Origin: Bacteroidota bacterium
GTDB taxonomy: Bacteria; Bacteroidota; Bacteroidia; Bacteroidales; Dysgonomonadaceae
Direction: 5' to 3'
DNA length: 64,000 bases
Assembly (NCBI GenBank): GCA_023424395.1
Contig: JAFADY010000003.1
Location: 61,619-125,618 of the forward strand
This document shows, one piece after another, positions 26,621 through 35,677 of the stretch. The position numbers were made by a program, and so were the translations under genes. Under the pieces are notes generated by a model. It was not told the DNA's origin. It saw nothing but the letters and a program-made list of their open reading frames with translations, and searched no databases. The stretch's first letter is position 1. Each line of letters opens with the position of its first letter.

Positions 26621-27613
26621 CTACATCTCCCTGTCTCCCCTGACTTTTATCGCTTTTTTATGTCCGTAAATTCGCGGTGTGCATTGTTTATCGATCCATG
26701 GGGCAAGCATGTTCATGATAATGATAGAGAAGCCTACTCCGCCGGGGAAATTAAAAACAATTCGGAACAGAGAAGTCAGCACGCCGCAACCGAGAGCGAA
26801 AAAGATCTGTCCTTTCGGCGTTAATGCACCCGAACTGTAATCGGTAGCCATAAAGACCGCTGCGAAAAAGAGCGTTCCGCTCAACGCATGCGCTCCCATA
26901 AAATGAAGGTCGAACCCCGAGTAAACGAGCATGATGAAAGCTACCGTACTGATATAGATGACCGGAATCTTCGGCGTAATTACTTTAGCTACTATCAAAT
27001 ATATCATCCCCACGAAGATCATTAACTTGGATGTTTCGCCCGCGTTACCGCCCAAATCTATTCCCAAAAACAGATCCATCAACGATGGGATTTCGGCGGG
27101 GACACTTCGCGCAAAATGCCCGATATGCTCCAACGGTGTGGCCGTAGAAATAGCGTCGTGGCCGGGCAATACCCAATTGGTAATCCACGGCGTGAAAAAT
27201 ATTTTCAACATCACGCGCGCGCTCACGGCAGGATTGAAAAGATTTCGCCCAATTCCTCCGCTTAGTTGTTTCACAACCACAATGGCAAATCCTGTACCTA
27301 ACACAAGCGTCCATATCGGCGCGGTAGTAGGAAGGCTAAGACCTAAAAGCATCCCTGTAACCGCTGCGCTGCCGTCGTTTACGGTAACGGTTTTTTTTCG
27401 GATCAGTTGATACAAGTATTCAAAAAGAACACTTGTGAACATACCCACGGCAATCATCAACATTGCCCGGAAACCGAAAAAATATACGGCAGCCACAGCA
27501 GGAAAACAAAGCGCAATAAGCACATGCAGCATGATCATCTGCGATTTCTTGTTCGAGGAAATGTGCGGTGAAGGTTGATGCTGCAAATTATATGTATTGA
27601 TGGAAGAGTTCAT
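26621..27613 (-). CDS. rnfD: RnfD subunit of the Rnf ion-translocating ferredoxin:NAD oxidoreductase
   Basis: A 330-residue membrane subunit with about nine to ten hydrophobic segments. The motif ISTATPLEH matches the S(T/G)AT site where FMN is covalently bound on Thr in RnfD/NqrB. VNDGSAAVTGMLLGLSLP and GGIGRNLFNPAV are typical. Start ATG 27611-27613 overlaps the rnfC stop as TAATG, indicating translational coupling; the longer frame to 27721 lies within rnfC. The next gene encodes an M16 peptidase, not rnfG, so the complex is incomplete here. Confidence 0.93.
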   Translation of the reverse strand: MNSSINTYNLQHQPSPHISSNKKSQMIMLHVLIALCFPAVAAVYFFGFRAMLMIAVGMFTSVLFEYLYQLIRKKTVTVNDGSAAVTGMLLGLSLPTTAPIWTLVLGTGFAIVVVKQLSGGIGRNLFNPAVSARVMLKIFFTPWITNWVLPGHDAISTATPLEHIGHFARSVPAEIPSLMDLFLGIDLGGNAGETSKLMIFVGMIYLIVAKVITPKIPVIYISTVAFIMLVYSGFDLHFMGAHALSGTLFFAAVFMATDYSSGALTPKGQIFFALGCGVLTSLFRIVFNFPGGVGFSIIIMNMLAPWIDKQCTPRIYGHKKAIKVRGDREM

Positions 27614-28941
27614 TATGCAGTGGCTTTCTTTTCGTTTTTTTCTTTCTTTTCCTTTATTTTGACAACTGCTCCGCGTATGGATTCCAACAAATGAATGTCC
27701 GAAGGACAAATATAAGAGCAATTACCGCATTGAATACAATCCAACGCGCCCAATTTTTCGGCTTTATCAAAATTTTCGCGTTCAAAAGCGTTATGGATGA
27801 GTATCGGTTGTAAACTCACCGGACAAACGTTCACGCATTCTGAACACCGGATACAGGCAACCGCCGGGCGTTTTTCCACATCATCGGAGAACAAAACCGC
27901 AATGGTCGTTGTTCCGTTTGCCACGGGAGTTTCTCTGTTTGTAACGGTTTTTCCCATCAAGGGTCCGCCGTGAATGATCTTTACAGGTGTTTCGCTGACC
28001 CCCCCGCAGTCGTTGATCAACGAATCTATCGGCGTACCAAGTCGGGCAAGCAGGTTTTTCGGCTGCTTCACTTTATTTCCGCTAACAGTTACAACCCTTT
28101 CAATAACGGGTTTACCTTCTTTTACCGCCTCATAAATGGAATAGAGCGTTCCTACGTTTATTACCAACATTCCGATGGAAGGCGGCTGCTCGCCCGACGG
28201 TATCTCTTTTCCCGTAAGATTTTTTATCAACACTTGTTCCGCGCCTTGCGGATAAGCGCTGTCCAACGTTATAACCTGCGCATTGGGAATTTCCGCCACA
28301 GCTTTTTTCATTGCACTAATGCTTTCGGGAGCATTGTCTTCTATGGCAATAAATATTTTTTTAAACGAATATATTTGCGAAACGATCTTAATGCCCTCAG
28401 CGATTTGTTCAGCGCGTTCTATCATCAATCGGGCATCGGAATTAGAGTATGGCTCACACTCGGCGCCGTTTACGATAAGCGTATGCAATTCTTCTTCAGG
28501 CGATAGTTTCACATCGGTCGGAAACATGGCGCCACCCATACCCGCGATTCCCGCTTCGCGTATGGTAGAAACGATGTCTTCGGCTGCATCATCGTCTTTA
28601 TTTTCTCCTACAGGCTCATCTTTTTCGTCGTGAAAATCGTTTCTGATTATGATGCAGGTCGCTTTATCACCCAAATAATCGCGCTCTTCTATTGCATATA
28701 CTTCACCCGATACGGACGAATGTACATTGGACGATACCTCGGCATCGGCTTTTGCGATGATCGAACCCATTTTCACTCTATCGCCCACTTTCACCACCGG
28801 CTTTGCCGGTTTTCCGACATGAGCAGAAAGGAAAAAATAGAGAAGTTTCGGTACGGAAGCATTTTCTATCGGCAAACCAATGGTAAGTTCCTTGTGATCT
28901 TTGGGGTGCGTATATCCTTTTTTTCTTCGAAAAAATTGCAT
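27613..28941 (-). CDS. rnfC: RnfC subunit of the Rnf complex
   Basis: A 442-residue peripheral subunit thought to bind NADH/FMN and pass electrons between NAD and ferredoxin. It shows the RnfC N-terminal barrel-sandwich (HVGKPAKPVVKVGDRVKMGS), the Rossmann-like middle part with GIAGMGGAMFPTDVKL, and two 4Fe-4S motifs: CIRCSECVNVCP (about 360) and CIQCGNCSYICP (about 400). The C-terminal tail is Lys-rich and short. It follows the AlkD-like gene by 2 nt; rnfB, usually upstream in Bacteroidetes, is absent. Confidence 0.95.
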   Translation of the reverse strand: MQFFRRKKGYTHPKDHKELTIGLPIENASVPKLLYFFLSAHVGKPAKPVVKVGDRVKMGSIIAKADAEVSSNVHSSVSGEVYAIEERDYLGDKATCIIIRNDFHDEKDEPVGENKDDDAAEDIVSTIREAGIAGMGGAMFPTDVKLSPEEELHTLIVNGAECEPYSNSDARLMIERAEQIAEGIKIVSQIYSFKKIFIAIEDNAPESISAMKKAVAEIPNAQVITLDSAYPQGAEQVLIKNLTGKEIPSGEQPPSIGMLVINVGTLYSIYEAVKEGKPVIERVVTVSGNKVKQPKNLLARLGTPIDSLINDCGGVSETPVKIIHGGPLMGKTVTNRETPVANGTTTIAVLFSDDVEKRPAVACIRCSECVNVCPVSLQPILIHNAFERENFDKAEKLGALDCIQCGNCSYICPSDIHLLESIRGAVVKIKEKKEKNEKKATA

Positions 28942-28943
28942 AG

Positions 28944-29645
28944 TTAATCCTTTTGCATGTAATGCTTTTTTTGTTCGGGAGTGAGTTTCTCGATGGCGTA
29001 GCGAAGCATGGTGCGGGGCATTTTTTTGTGGTGTTTATCGAGGAAATTAATCAAGATCTTTTCATCGCGCTTGCCCGCTTCGCGGAGCATCCAACCGCTT
29101 GCTTTGTGCATCAGGTCGTGTTTGTGCGTGAGAAATATTTCCGATAATCGTATAACATCTTCAAAATCGCTGCGGCGAATGAATGCCATTGTGGAAATCA
29201 TTGCGATGCGCTGATCCCACAGGAGGTCGCTGTCTGCCAACAGATACAATATTGCACGATTTTTATCCACAAGAAATTCACCCAAAATTTTGTAAGCTGA
29301 TATATCTACCAAATCCCAATTATTGATGCGATGAGTGTGCTCCAAATAAAAATCTACGATTTCTTTGCGACGATTTTCATCGACTTTTTCAAATTGTTCT
29401 GTAAGAATTACTAACGCACAAACACGACATTCGTGCATGTCGTCGTTCAACAGCAATTTCAATTCTGCTAACGGGAGATTTTTTCCGGTTTTCGCAACGC
29501 TGCGCATTTCGGGAGTGGTGCAGCCGATGAATTTGTCGCCTTCGCCGTATTGTCCTTTCCCTGTTTTGAAGAAATATTTTGAATGCTCCGCTTTTTCGGG
29601 ATTCCCGAAAGATAAGAGTTTTTGCTTTATATCTTTTGCTGTCAT
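28944..29645 (-). CDS. AlkD-like DNA alkylation repair protein (HEAT-like)
   Basis: A 233-residue all-helical protein of the DNA alkylation repair family; homologues remove bulky or cationic alkylated bases without flipping them. Recognisable segments are KFIGCTTPEMRSVAK, INNWDLVDISAYKILGEFL (a family signature), WDQRIAMISTMAFIRR and HDLMHKASGWMLREAGKRD. No signal or membrane segment. It sits 2 nt ahead of rnfC, so it shares a transcript with it, an unexpected pairing. Confidence 0.9.
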   Translation of the reverse strand: MTAKDIKQKLLSFGNPEKAEHSKYFFKTGKGQYGEGDKFIGCTTPEMRSVAKTGKNLPLAELKLLLNDDMHECRVCALVILTEQFEKVDENRRKEIVDFYLEHTHRINNWDLVDISAYKILGEFLVDKNRAILYLLADSDLLWDQRIAMISTMAFIRRSDFEDVIRLSEIFLTHKHDLMHKASGWMLREAGKRDEKILINFLDKHHKKMPRTMLRYAIEKLTPEQKKHYMQKD

Positions 29646-29719
29646 TTGACGGTTGATGCTTGATGTTCTATGAATGAATAGGAGATTCTCCCCCCTCGAA
29701 GTAGGGAATTAAAGGGGGG

Positions 29720-30673
29720 CTAATTTACTCTTGATACCTCGTACGTTCCTTCATAAAACCCGATGATGTTTTGTGCCATTTCCTCTGCCATTTTGTTGCG
29801 GTCTTCCGTTGTTTTTGTTCCGGCGTGTGGTGCGAGGAGCACATTGTTAAGTTCCAACAACTCAGGCAATATTTTGGGTTCGTTTTCAAATACATCGAGG
29901 GCGGCAGCCCAAATTTTTTCTTCTTTTAAGGCTTTCGCGAGTGCTTTTTCGTCCACCATATTTCCTCGTGCGGTGTTAATAAACACAGCCGTAGACTTCA
30001 TTTTATTTAGTTGTTCTTCACCGATCATGTGAACGGTTTCGGGCGTGGAAGGCGCGTTGAGCGAAATATAATCGGCTGTGCTCAACAGTTCATCCAACGA
30101 AACATACGTCGCGGTGTAACGCTGCTCAATTTCTTGCTCCAATCGGTTGCGGTTATGATACATAATTTCCATTCCCGAGGCAACGGCGCGTCTTGCCAAC
30201 GCCTGCCCAATCCTTCCCATCCCGATAATGCCGAGTTTTTTGCCAAAAATAGGAATCCCCGCATCGCCATACGTGCCCCAATCAATGGCTTTTTGTTCGC
30301 GCAATTTTCGGTCGTAATACCCTATGCGCCTTCCGGCGCCAAGCAACAGCGCGAAAGCCAATTCAGCCGTGGGTTCACACGTTGTTTTGGGAATGTTGGT
30401 TACTACAATTCCTTTTTCTGTGGCGTAATTCACATCGATATTGTTATAACCTACCCCATAGTTGGAAATAATTTCAAGTTTAGCGCCTTTATCCATCATT
30501 TCCTTATCGGTATAAAAACTGAAATTGGGCACCAACACGTCAAAATCGGGAATCATTTCCAAAACTTGATCGCGTTTTATATTTCCTTTTTCGGGCATCA
30601 CCACGTCGTATTTTTCAACCAGCTCGGTAAGTGGTTCTTTGTGGAGAGCATACGTGATAAGTATTTTTTTCAT
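29720..30673 (-). CDS. NAD-dependent D-2-hydroxyacid dehydrogenase
   Basis: A 317-residue cytoplasmic oxidoreductase reducing a 2-oxo acid or oxidising a D-2-hydroxy acid. The NAD-binding motif GIIGMGRIGQALARR lies at about 147-161. Catalytic residues follow the family: Arg in NTARGNMVD, Glu in ENEPKI and His in LLAPHAG. The N-terminal substrate half includes ISNYGVGYNNIDV. It may act on glyoxylate, hydroxypyruvate or phenylpyruvate; sequence alone does not decide. First gene of the run leading to rnfCD. A CCCCCCT/AGGGGGG hairpin at 29691-29717 lies after its stop. Confidence 0.92.
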   Translation of the reverse strand: MKKILITYALHKEPLTELVEKYDVVMPEKGNIKRDQVLEMIPDFDVLVPNFSFYTDKEMMDKGAKLEIISNYGVGYNNIDVNYATEKGIVVTNIPKTTCEPTAELAFALLLGAGRRIGYYDRKLREQKAIDWGTYGDAGIPIFGKKLGIIGMGRIGQALARRAVASGMEIMYHNRNRLEQEIEQRYTATYVSLDELLSTADYISLNAPSTPETVHMIGEEQLNKMKSTAVFINTARGNMVDEKALAKALKEEKIWAAALDVFENEPKILPELLELNNVLLAPHAGTKTTEDRNKMAEEMAQNIIGFYEGTYEVSRVN

Positions 30674-30733
30674 TTTAATTGGTTTTACTTTAAACGAGCA
30701 GTCTGTAAGAATTGTTTATAAAGGATGAAACAA

Positions 30734-30765
30734 AAAATCTCGACAACCGTCATTGTCGAGATTTT
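30734..30765 (-). terminator. Terminator of the lipoprotein gene
   Basis: A 13-bp perfect stem (AAAATCTCGACAA with its complement), a 6-nt loop and a T-run on the minus strand. It ends the transcript of the gene at 30793-31191 before the dehydrogenase gene. Confidence 0.88.
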
Positions 30766-30792
30766 GAAAATGTATTCACTTCGAAATAAAAT

Positions 30793-31191
30793 TTACTTCT
30801 TTGTAAATTCAACCGACGTATCTATTCCGGGTTGCAGTTCGAGAGTCATTCTTAGTTTATTTCCCGAAACCGTGAATCCGACTTTTTCGCCATTTGGTTC
30901 GAAAGTAGCGGTTCCCGACGAGCCGTTGTACGTGTAAGAAAAATTTGTCGTAATGGCGCCAAGAGTGATATTATCGGGTAAACTGACCGATTTCAACACA
31001 ACCGTTCCCCGTGTATCACTGCTGAAATTAACTTCAATTTCTCTGTTATAATTATAACTTTTTCCGTTTTCAGAATGGGTTTGCTGAATGGTTGTGCTCC
31101 ACGTTGTGCCTTCGAGCGATTCGCCTGTATCGTCTTTTTCGCAAGCCGCGAAAAGCGCTGCTATAAAAAATAAAAACATTAACTTTTTCAT
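30793..31191 (-). CDS. Small lipoprotein of unknown function
   Basis: A 132-residue protein with signal MKKLMFLFFIAALFAAC (lipid Cys 17) and an acidic linker EKDDTGESLEGTTW. The rest alternates strands (REIEVNFSSDTRGTVVLKSV, FSYTYNGSSGTATFEPNG) and looks like a small beta-barrel or lipocalin-like sandwich, often seen in Bacteroidales lipoproteins. No specific family recognised. It is monocistronic, with the terminator at 30734-30765. Confidence 0.85.
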   Translation of the reverse strand: MKKLMFLFFIAALFAACEKDDTGESLEGTTWSTTIQQTHSENGKSYNYNREIEVNFSSDTRGTVVLKSVSLPDNITLGAITTNFSYTYNGSSGTATFEPNGEKVGFTVSGNKLRMTLELQPGIDTSVEFTKK

Positions 31192-31292
31192 AATCTTGAA
31201 TTTTTAAAATGTACAAATACAAAATTGTAACACAATGTCTTTATTTAAGTTCAATTTCGAGCTATAACTTTACTGAAAATGTGCAAAAAAAG

Positions 31293-31324
31293 AAAAAGAG
31301 CAAGTTGCTATACTCGCTCTTTTT
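31293..31324 (-). terminator. Terminator of the tRNA-Asn pair
   Basis: A 9-bp stem AAAAAGAGC/GCTCTTTTT with a 14-nt loop, followed on the minus strand by a T-rich tail. It begins 6 nt after the 3' end of the second tRNA-Asn. Confidence 0.75.
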
Positions 31325-31329
31325 TTCCG

Positions 31330-31403
31330 CTCTTCCTCTTGGACTTGAACCAAGGACCCTCTGATTAACAGTCAGATGCTCTAACCAACTGAGCTAAGGA
31401 AGA
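31330..31403 (-). tRNA. tRNA-Asn(GTT), copy 2
   Basis: A 74-nt tRNA with acceptor TCTTCCT/AGGAAGA, discriminator G, D-arm TAGCTCAGTTGGTTAGAGCA and anticodon loop CTGTTAA (GTT). It is identical to the copy at 31435-31508 and lies 31 nt downstream of it. Confidence 0.96.
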
Positions 31404-31434
31404 ATTTTATCACTCTTAGAACTTTTCTTTTTTG

Positions 31435-31508
31435 CTCTTCCTCTTGGACTTGAACCAAGGACCCTCTGATTAACAGTCAGATGCTCTAACCAACTGAGCT
31501 AAGGAAGA
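31435..31508 (-). tRNA. tRNA-Asn(GTT), copy 1
   Basis: The same 74-nt sequence as the downstream copy, anticodon GTT, discriminator G, no encoded CCA. The two are transcribed together from the promoter at 31537-31566. The repeated unit also includes the short TTTTGCTCTTC/TCCGCTCTTC flank, consistent with a tandem duplication. Confidence 0.96.
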
Positions 31509-31536
31509 ATTTTGCTTACTTTTTAGAAAAGTGTTG

Positions 31537-31566
31537 CAAAAGTACTACAATTTTCTGAATATGCAA
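31537..31566 (-). promoter_or_regulatory. Promoter of the tRNA-Asn pair
   Basis: On the minus strand TTG (31564-31566), 19 nt, then TACTTTTG (31537-31544). Both boxes and the spacing match the Bacteroidetes consensus. Transcription should start about 20 nt before the first tRNA. Confidence 0.7.
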
Positions 31567-31688
31567 CAACTTTCGGGGAAAAAATATGAAATGCTTTTCG
31601 GGTAAACGTTTTTGCATTTTTTCATTCACTTTTTATGAAAACTTTTTATACCTTTGGTTTATTAAAATTTAATAAAAACACAATTAAT

Positions 31689-32246
31689 ATGATTTTCAGA
31701 TTTTTACTTTTGTCGGATGAAATTGACGACTTCAAACGGGAAATTAAGATAGATTCAAGCGACACTTTCTTAGACTTTTACAAAGCTATCATCGCCTGTA
31801 CGGGTTTTAGCGATTCAGAAATGGCATCGTTTTTCATATCCGATAACAGTTGGCGGAAACATCAGGAAATCACGCTTGTGGAAATGGATACCGATTCCGA
31901 TGTGGATGCCTACGTGATGGAAGATGCTGTTTTGGATGAGTTTTTGGAAGATGAAAAGCAAAAACTGATGTTCGTTTTCGATTATCTGAACGAGCGCGCT
32001 TTGTATATTGAGTTAGCTGAAATTATTATCGGAAAGGAACTGAAAAAACCGCAATGCACATTATCGGTCGGTAAAGCGCCTGAACAAATGAAGAGTTTCG
32101 ATGATGTGAAAATTGAAACGAGCGTGGGTGATTTGGGCGAATCGTTCTACGGCGACGAAACTTTCGATATGGACGAGCTCGACCGCGAAGGTTTTGAAGG
32201 ATTGGACGACCTGCCTGCCGATATTGATCAAAGCGACCTGATCTAA
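31689..32246 (+). CDS. Plasmid pRiA4b ORF-3-like protein
   Basis: A 185-residue acidic protein with the pattern of the pRiA4b ORF-3 family (MIFRFLLLSDEIDDFKREIKI then TFLDFYKAIIACTGFS and KLMFVFDYLNERALYIEL). The family is widespread, sometimes linked to mobile elements, and has no firm biochemical role. The very acidic tail (DMDELDREGFEGLDDLPADI) is usual in Bacteroidetes members. Start 31689 is chosen because the family motif begins there. Its TAA overlaps the miaA ATG (TAATG), so the two are translated together. Confidence 0.85.
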   Translation: MIFRFLLLSDEIDDFKREIKIDSSDTFLDFYKAIIACTGFSDSEMASFFISDNSWRKHQEITLVEMDTDSDVDAYVMEDAVLDEFLEDEKQKLMFVFDYLNERALYIELAEIIIGKELKKPQCTLSVGKAPEQMKSFDDVKIETSVGDLGESFYGDETFDMDELDREGFEGLDDLPADIDQSDLI

Positions 32247-33142
32247 TGAATACGTTGCTCGTTTTGCTTGGCCCCACGGGTGTGGGTAAAACAGAATGGA
32301 GCATCCGTATCGCCGAAAAATTGGGTTGCCCCATATTGTCTGCCGATTCCCGGCAAATTTATAACGGAACGAGTGTCGGCACGGCAGCCCCCACTGATGA
32401 ACAACTTAACCGGGTGAAGCATTACTTTGTAGGCATACTCTCTCCCGAAGAATATTACAGTGCAAGCCAGTTCGAAGACGATGCGCTTGCGCTATTGAAA
32501 GAACTTCACGAAAAACACGATACAGTTATGATGGCCGGTGGCTCCATGATGTATATAGATGCCGTTTGCAAGGGAATTGACGAAATCCCCACCATTGACG
32601 AAAAGTTAAGAAAAGAGGTTTACGAACTCTACGAAAGCGAAGGTTTGGATGCCATCCGCGCCCGATTGAAAATTCTTGATCCCGATTTTTATAACGAAGT
32701 GGACCTGAAAAATCCCAAACGCGTGATCCACGCGTTAGAGGTGTGCATCATGGCGGGAAAACCGTATTCGTCACTGCGCACAAATCCCAAAAAAGAGCGG
32801 CCGTTCCGTATCTTGAAAATCGGATTTACGCGCGAGCGTGAAGAATTGTACGACCGCATCAACCGGCGGGTCGACCAAATGATCGAAGACGGACTGATAG
32901 AAGAAGCACGCAAGTTCTACCCAATGCGGCATCTTAATTCCCTCAATACGGTTGGTTATAAAGAATTATTTAATTATTTTGACGGCACGTGTTCCATCGA
33001 TTTTGCCATCGACAAAATTAAACAACACTCCCGAAACTACGCCCGCAAGCAGCTAACGTGGTTCAGAAAAGATAAAGAAATAAAGTGGATCAATTTATCG
33101 GAAGAAACGGATGTGGAGAAAATGATAATGCAAAAAATCTAA
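32246..33142 (+). CDS. miaA: tRNA dimethylallyltransferase
   Basis: Transfers an isopentenyl group to A37 of tRNAs reading UNN codons, the first step of ms2i6A formation. The 298-residue protein has P-loop GPTGVGKTEWS (9-19), the DSRQIY motif (34-39) and GGSMMYIDAVCKG, in family order; KQLTWFRKD near the C-terminus is the usual tRNA-contact region. It overlaps the upstream pRiA4b-like gene by 1 nt and ends at a strong terminator. Confidence 0.96.
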   Translation: MNTLLVLLGPTGVGKTEWSIRIAEKLGCPILSADSRQIYNGTSVGTAAPTDEQLNRVKHYFVGILSPEEYYSASQFEDDALALLKELHEKHDTVMMAGGSMMYIDAVCKGIDEIPTIDEKLRKEVYELYESEGLDAIRARLKILDPDFYNEVDLKNPKRVIHALEVCIMAGKPYSSLRTNPKKERPFRILKIGFTREREELYDRINRRVDQMIEDGLIEEARKFYPMRHLNSLNTVGYKELFNYFDGTCSIDFAIDKIKQHSRNYARKQLTWFRKDKEIKWINLSEETDVEKMIMQKI

Positions 33143-33168
33143 ACGCATTGCTGTTTGGCAATGCGTTT
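33141..33168 (+). terminator. Terminator of miaA
   Basis: An 11-bp stem AAACGCATTGC/GCAATGCGTTT with a 6-nt loop and TTTATTG after it. It overlaps the final bases of the miaA stop. The remaining gap to 33301 holds nothing recognisable. Confidence 0.88.
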
Positions 33169-33301
33169 TTATTGTGTTTTTTATCTTCTCCTTTCTTAAA
33201 CCGTTGGTTGAAAAACTTCTCAGTTTGCTATCCTTTCTTGCCTAACCTATTGAGCTTTAGCCATCGGGTTTGCAAATAAGACTGCTTTAAGGTGGGAAAG
33301 T

Positions 33302-33838
33302 TTATTTCACCGCTTCGATAATTGCCTTTACAAAAGCGGGAATATCTTCCACTTTTCGGCTTGTGATAATATTATCTTCCCGTTGCACTTCTTCATCGAC
33401 CCATTTCGCGCCGGCATTCTTTAAATCTGTAGAAATGCACGAATGAGAAGTCATCGTTCTTCCTTCGAGCATTTCTGTCTCGATAAGCATTTGCGGGCCG
33501 TGGCAAATGGCGGCCACCGGTTTTCCCGATTTCATAAAATCTTTCACCAGCTTGATGGAATCCTTATCTCTGCGGAGTTTATCGGGGTTCATTACTCCAC
33601 CGGGAATAATCAAAGCATCGAAATCCGAGACTTTTATTTCGTCGGGCTTCTTGTCCACTTCTACCGTTTTTCCCCAATCGCCATCTTTCCAACCTTTCAA
33701 CTTTTTGTCTTTATTGGGTGAAGCAATTATTACTTCAGCACCCACTTTTTCGAGTTCGCTCTTGGGAACCGTCAGTTCCGATTCTTCAAAACCTATTTCT
33801 GTAAGGATTAAAATTTTCTTGTCTTTTAAATCTTTCAT
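33302..33838 (-). CDS. DJ-1/PfpI-family protein
   Basis: A 178-residue cytoplasmic protein of the PfpI/YhbO type. It has KILILTEIGFEESELTVP with the conserved Glu, DALIIPGGVMNPDKLR, and the nucleophile-elbow AICHGPQML with catalytic Cys (about 109) next to His. Family members are described as proteases, deglycases or hydrolyases of glyoxal-type compounds; the true activity is uncertain. It is separated from fhs by 159 nt and both point the same way. Confidence 0.9.
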   Translation of the reverse strand: MKDLKDKKILILTEIGFEESELTVPKSELEKVGAEVIIASPNKDKKLKGWKDGDWGKTVEVDKKPDEIKVSDFDALIIPGGVMNPDKLRRDKDSIKLVKDFMKSGKPVAAICHGPQMLIETEMLEGRTMTSHSCISTDLKNAGAKWVDEEVQREDNIITSRKVEDIPAFVKAIIEAVK

Positions 33839-33997
33839 TGTTTTTATTTATTTTGAGTTAAGTAATTGATTCTATAAATTAAACAATGTGACAAAACAGA
33901 AGGTTTCCGGTTTTGCAGATATTAAGTTTTTTTGGAGTATTTACAGAAAAAAAGCGAGATTTGCACCTCGTCTTCACTTTATAAGAATTATTGATAA

Positions 33998-35662
33998 TCA
34001 ACTCAATCCCTCTACTTTTCCATCCACAATATCAATTCGTTTGGCTTGCGGGTCGGCGGGAAGGCCGGGCATACGCATCATTTCGCCGGCAATGGCCACG
34101 ATAAACTCGGATCCTTGATTGATTACCAAATCGTTTATTTTGAAACGAAAATCGCTCGCTACGCCATACCACTTCGGGTCGGCCGAAAACGAATATTGCG
34201 TTTTGGCAATACAAACAGGCATTTTTTCGAGCGGTGTTCCGGTAATAAATTTCAGCTTTTTAATGGCTGTTTCACTTAGCACCACATCTTTTGCTCCGTA
34301 GATTTTAGTAGCAATTTTGGTAATTTTTGTTTCGATATCGTCTTCATCATCATACGTAAATTTTAGTTCTTCCGACGGTTTTTGTTCTATGGCTTTTACC
34401 ACAGCATTTGCCAGTTCCACAGCGCCTTCACCACCATCGGTAAATGCTTCGTTCACAGCAAACGATACGTTGTGCTCTTCGCAAAAACGTCGAACAGCAT
34501 CAATTTCGTCTTCCGTATCGAAATGATATTTATTAAAAGCCACTACAACCGATTGGCCAAAATCAGCTAAGTTTTTCAAATGCTTGTCCAAATTTTCCAA
34601 CCCTTTCGTCAAACCATCCATATCAGGTTCTTTAATCTGTTTTTCGGGCGTTCCGCCGTGCATTTTCAACCCTTGCGCCGTTACTACAATAACCGTAATT
34701 TTTGGACGCAGTCCGCTTTTACGACATTTTATATTAAAGAATTTTTCGGCGCCCAAATCGGCTCCGAATCCGGCTTCTGTAATCACGTAATCGCCGTAGG
34801 TCATTGCCATTTTGGTTGCGAGTACCGAGTTACAACCGTGCGCGATATTGGCAAACGGCCCGCCGTGCACAAAAGCTGCGGTGTTTTCGGTGGTTTGTAC
34901 CAAGTTCGGTGCGATGGCGTCTTTCATCAGCACGGTAATGGCTCCGGCAACACCCAAATCTTTCACAGTAAAGGGATTTCCGTCGCGTTTGTAACCTAAC
35001 AGAATGTTTTCGATGCGGCGGCGCAAATCGTCTTCGTCTTTCGACAGGCAAAGAATCGCCATCAATTCCGAAGCAGCGGTAATATCAAATCCGGCTTCCA
35101 GCGGAACGCCATTTCCGGGTCCAAGGCCGGTAACAATGTAACGCAAACTGCGGTCGTTTACATCTAAAACCCGTTTCCATAACACGTCTTTCATTTCTTC
35201 ACTCGTTCCCTGAACGCGGAAAATATAATTGTCCAGCAACGCCGAAATGGTGTTGTGCGCCGATGTAATGGCGTGAAAATCGCCCGTAAAGTGCAGGTTG
35301 ATATTTTCCATCGGGAGTACTTGCGCGTAACCGCCTCCGGCAGCGCCGCCTTTCATCCCAAAAACCGGTCCCAACGAAGGTTCGCGCAACGCAACAATGG
35401 CTTTCTTGCCTATTTTATTCAATCCCAGCGCCAAGCCGATAACAACGGTGGTTTTCCCGATTCCGGCTTTGGTGGGCGTAATGGCCGTAACCAAAATAAG
35501 GTTGCTGTGTTTTACTTTTTCTTCATTGACCAATTTTACGGGAATTTTCGCCATATAGGGGCCATAATTCTGAACTTCTTCACGTAAAATCCCGATGCTT
35601 TCCGCAACGTCTTTAATTTTTCTGAGGGGTGTTTCTCTTGCAATTTGAATGTCTGATTTCAT
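33998..35662 (-). CDS. fhs: Formate--tetrahydrofolate ligase
   Basis: ATP-dependent formation of 10-formyl-THF from formate, feeding purine and one-carbon metabolism. The 554-residue length is typical. The P-loop-like TPTKAGIGKTTVVIGLALGL lies at about 66-85, REPSLGPVFGMKGGAAGGGYAQ-type substrate segments follow, and VTGLGPGNGVPLEAGFDITAASE matches the family signature. The C-terminus ends MPGLPADPQAKRIDI, as usual. It starts 15 nt after the uvrB stop, so the two are probably co-transcribed. Confidence 0.97.
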   Translation of the reverse strand: MKSDIQIARETPLRKIKDVAESIGILREEVQNYGPYMAKIPVKLVNEEKVKHSNLILVTAITPTKAGIGKTTVVIGLALGLNKIGKKAIVALREPSLGPVFGMKGGAAGGGYAQVLPMENINLHFTGDFHAITSAHNTISALLDNYIFRVQGTSEEMKDVLWKRVLDVNDRSLRYIVTGLGPGNGVPLEAGFDITAASELMAILCLSKDEDDLRRRIENILLGYKRDGNPFTVKDLGVAGAITVLMKDAIAPNLVQTTENTAAFVHGGPFANIAHGCNSVLATKMAMTYGDYVITEAGFGADLGAEKFFNIKCRKSGLRPKITVIVVTAQGLKMHGGTPEKQIKEPDMDGLTKGLENLDKHLKNLADFGQSVVVAFNKYHFDTEDEIDAVRRFCEEHNVSFAVNEAFTDGGEGAVELANAVVKAIEQKPSEELKFTYDDEDDIETKITKIATKIYGAKDVVLSETAIKKLKFITGTPLEKMPVCIAKTQYSFSADPKWYGVASDFRFKINDLVINQGSEFIVAIAGEMMRMPGLPADPQAKRIDIVDGKVEGLS

Positions 35663-35677
35663 TTTTTCGTAATACTA

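Noticed and set aside
33895..33997. Possible fhs terminator (CGAG stem with T-run on the minus strand)
   Set aside because: The stem is only four to five base pairs; too weak to report as a feature.
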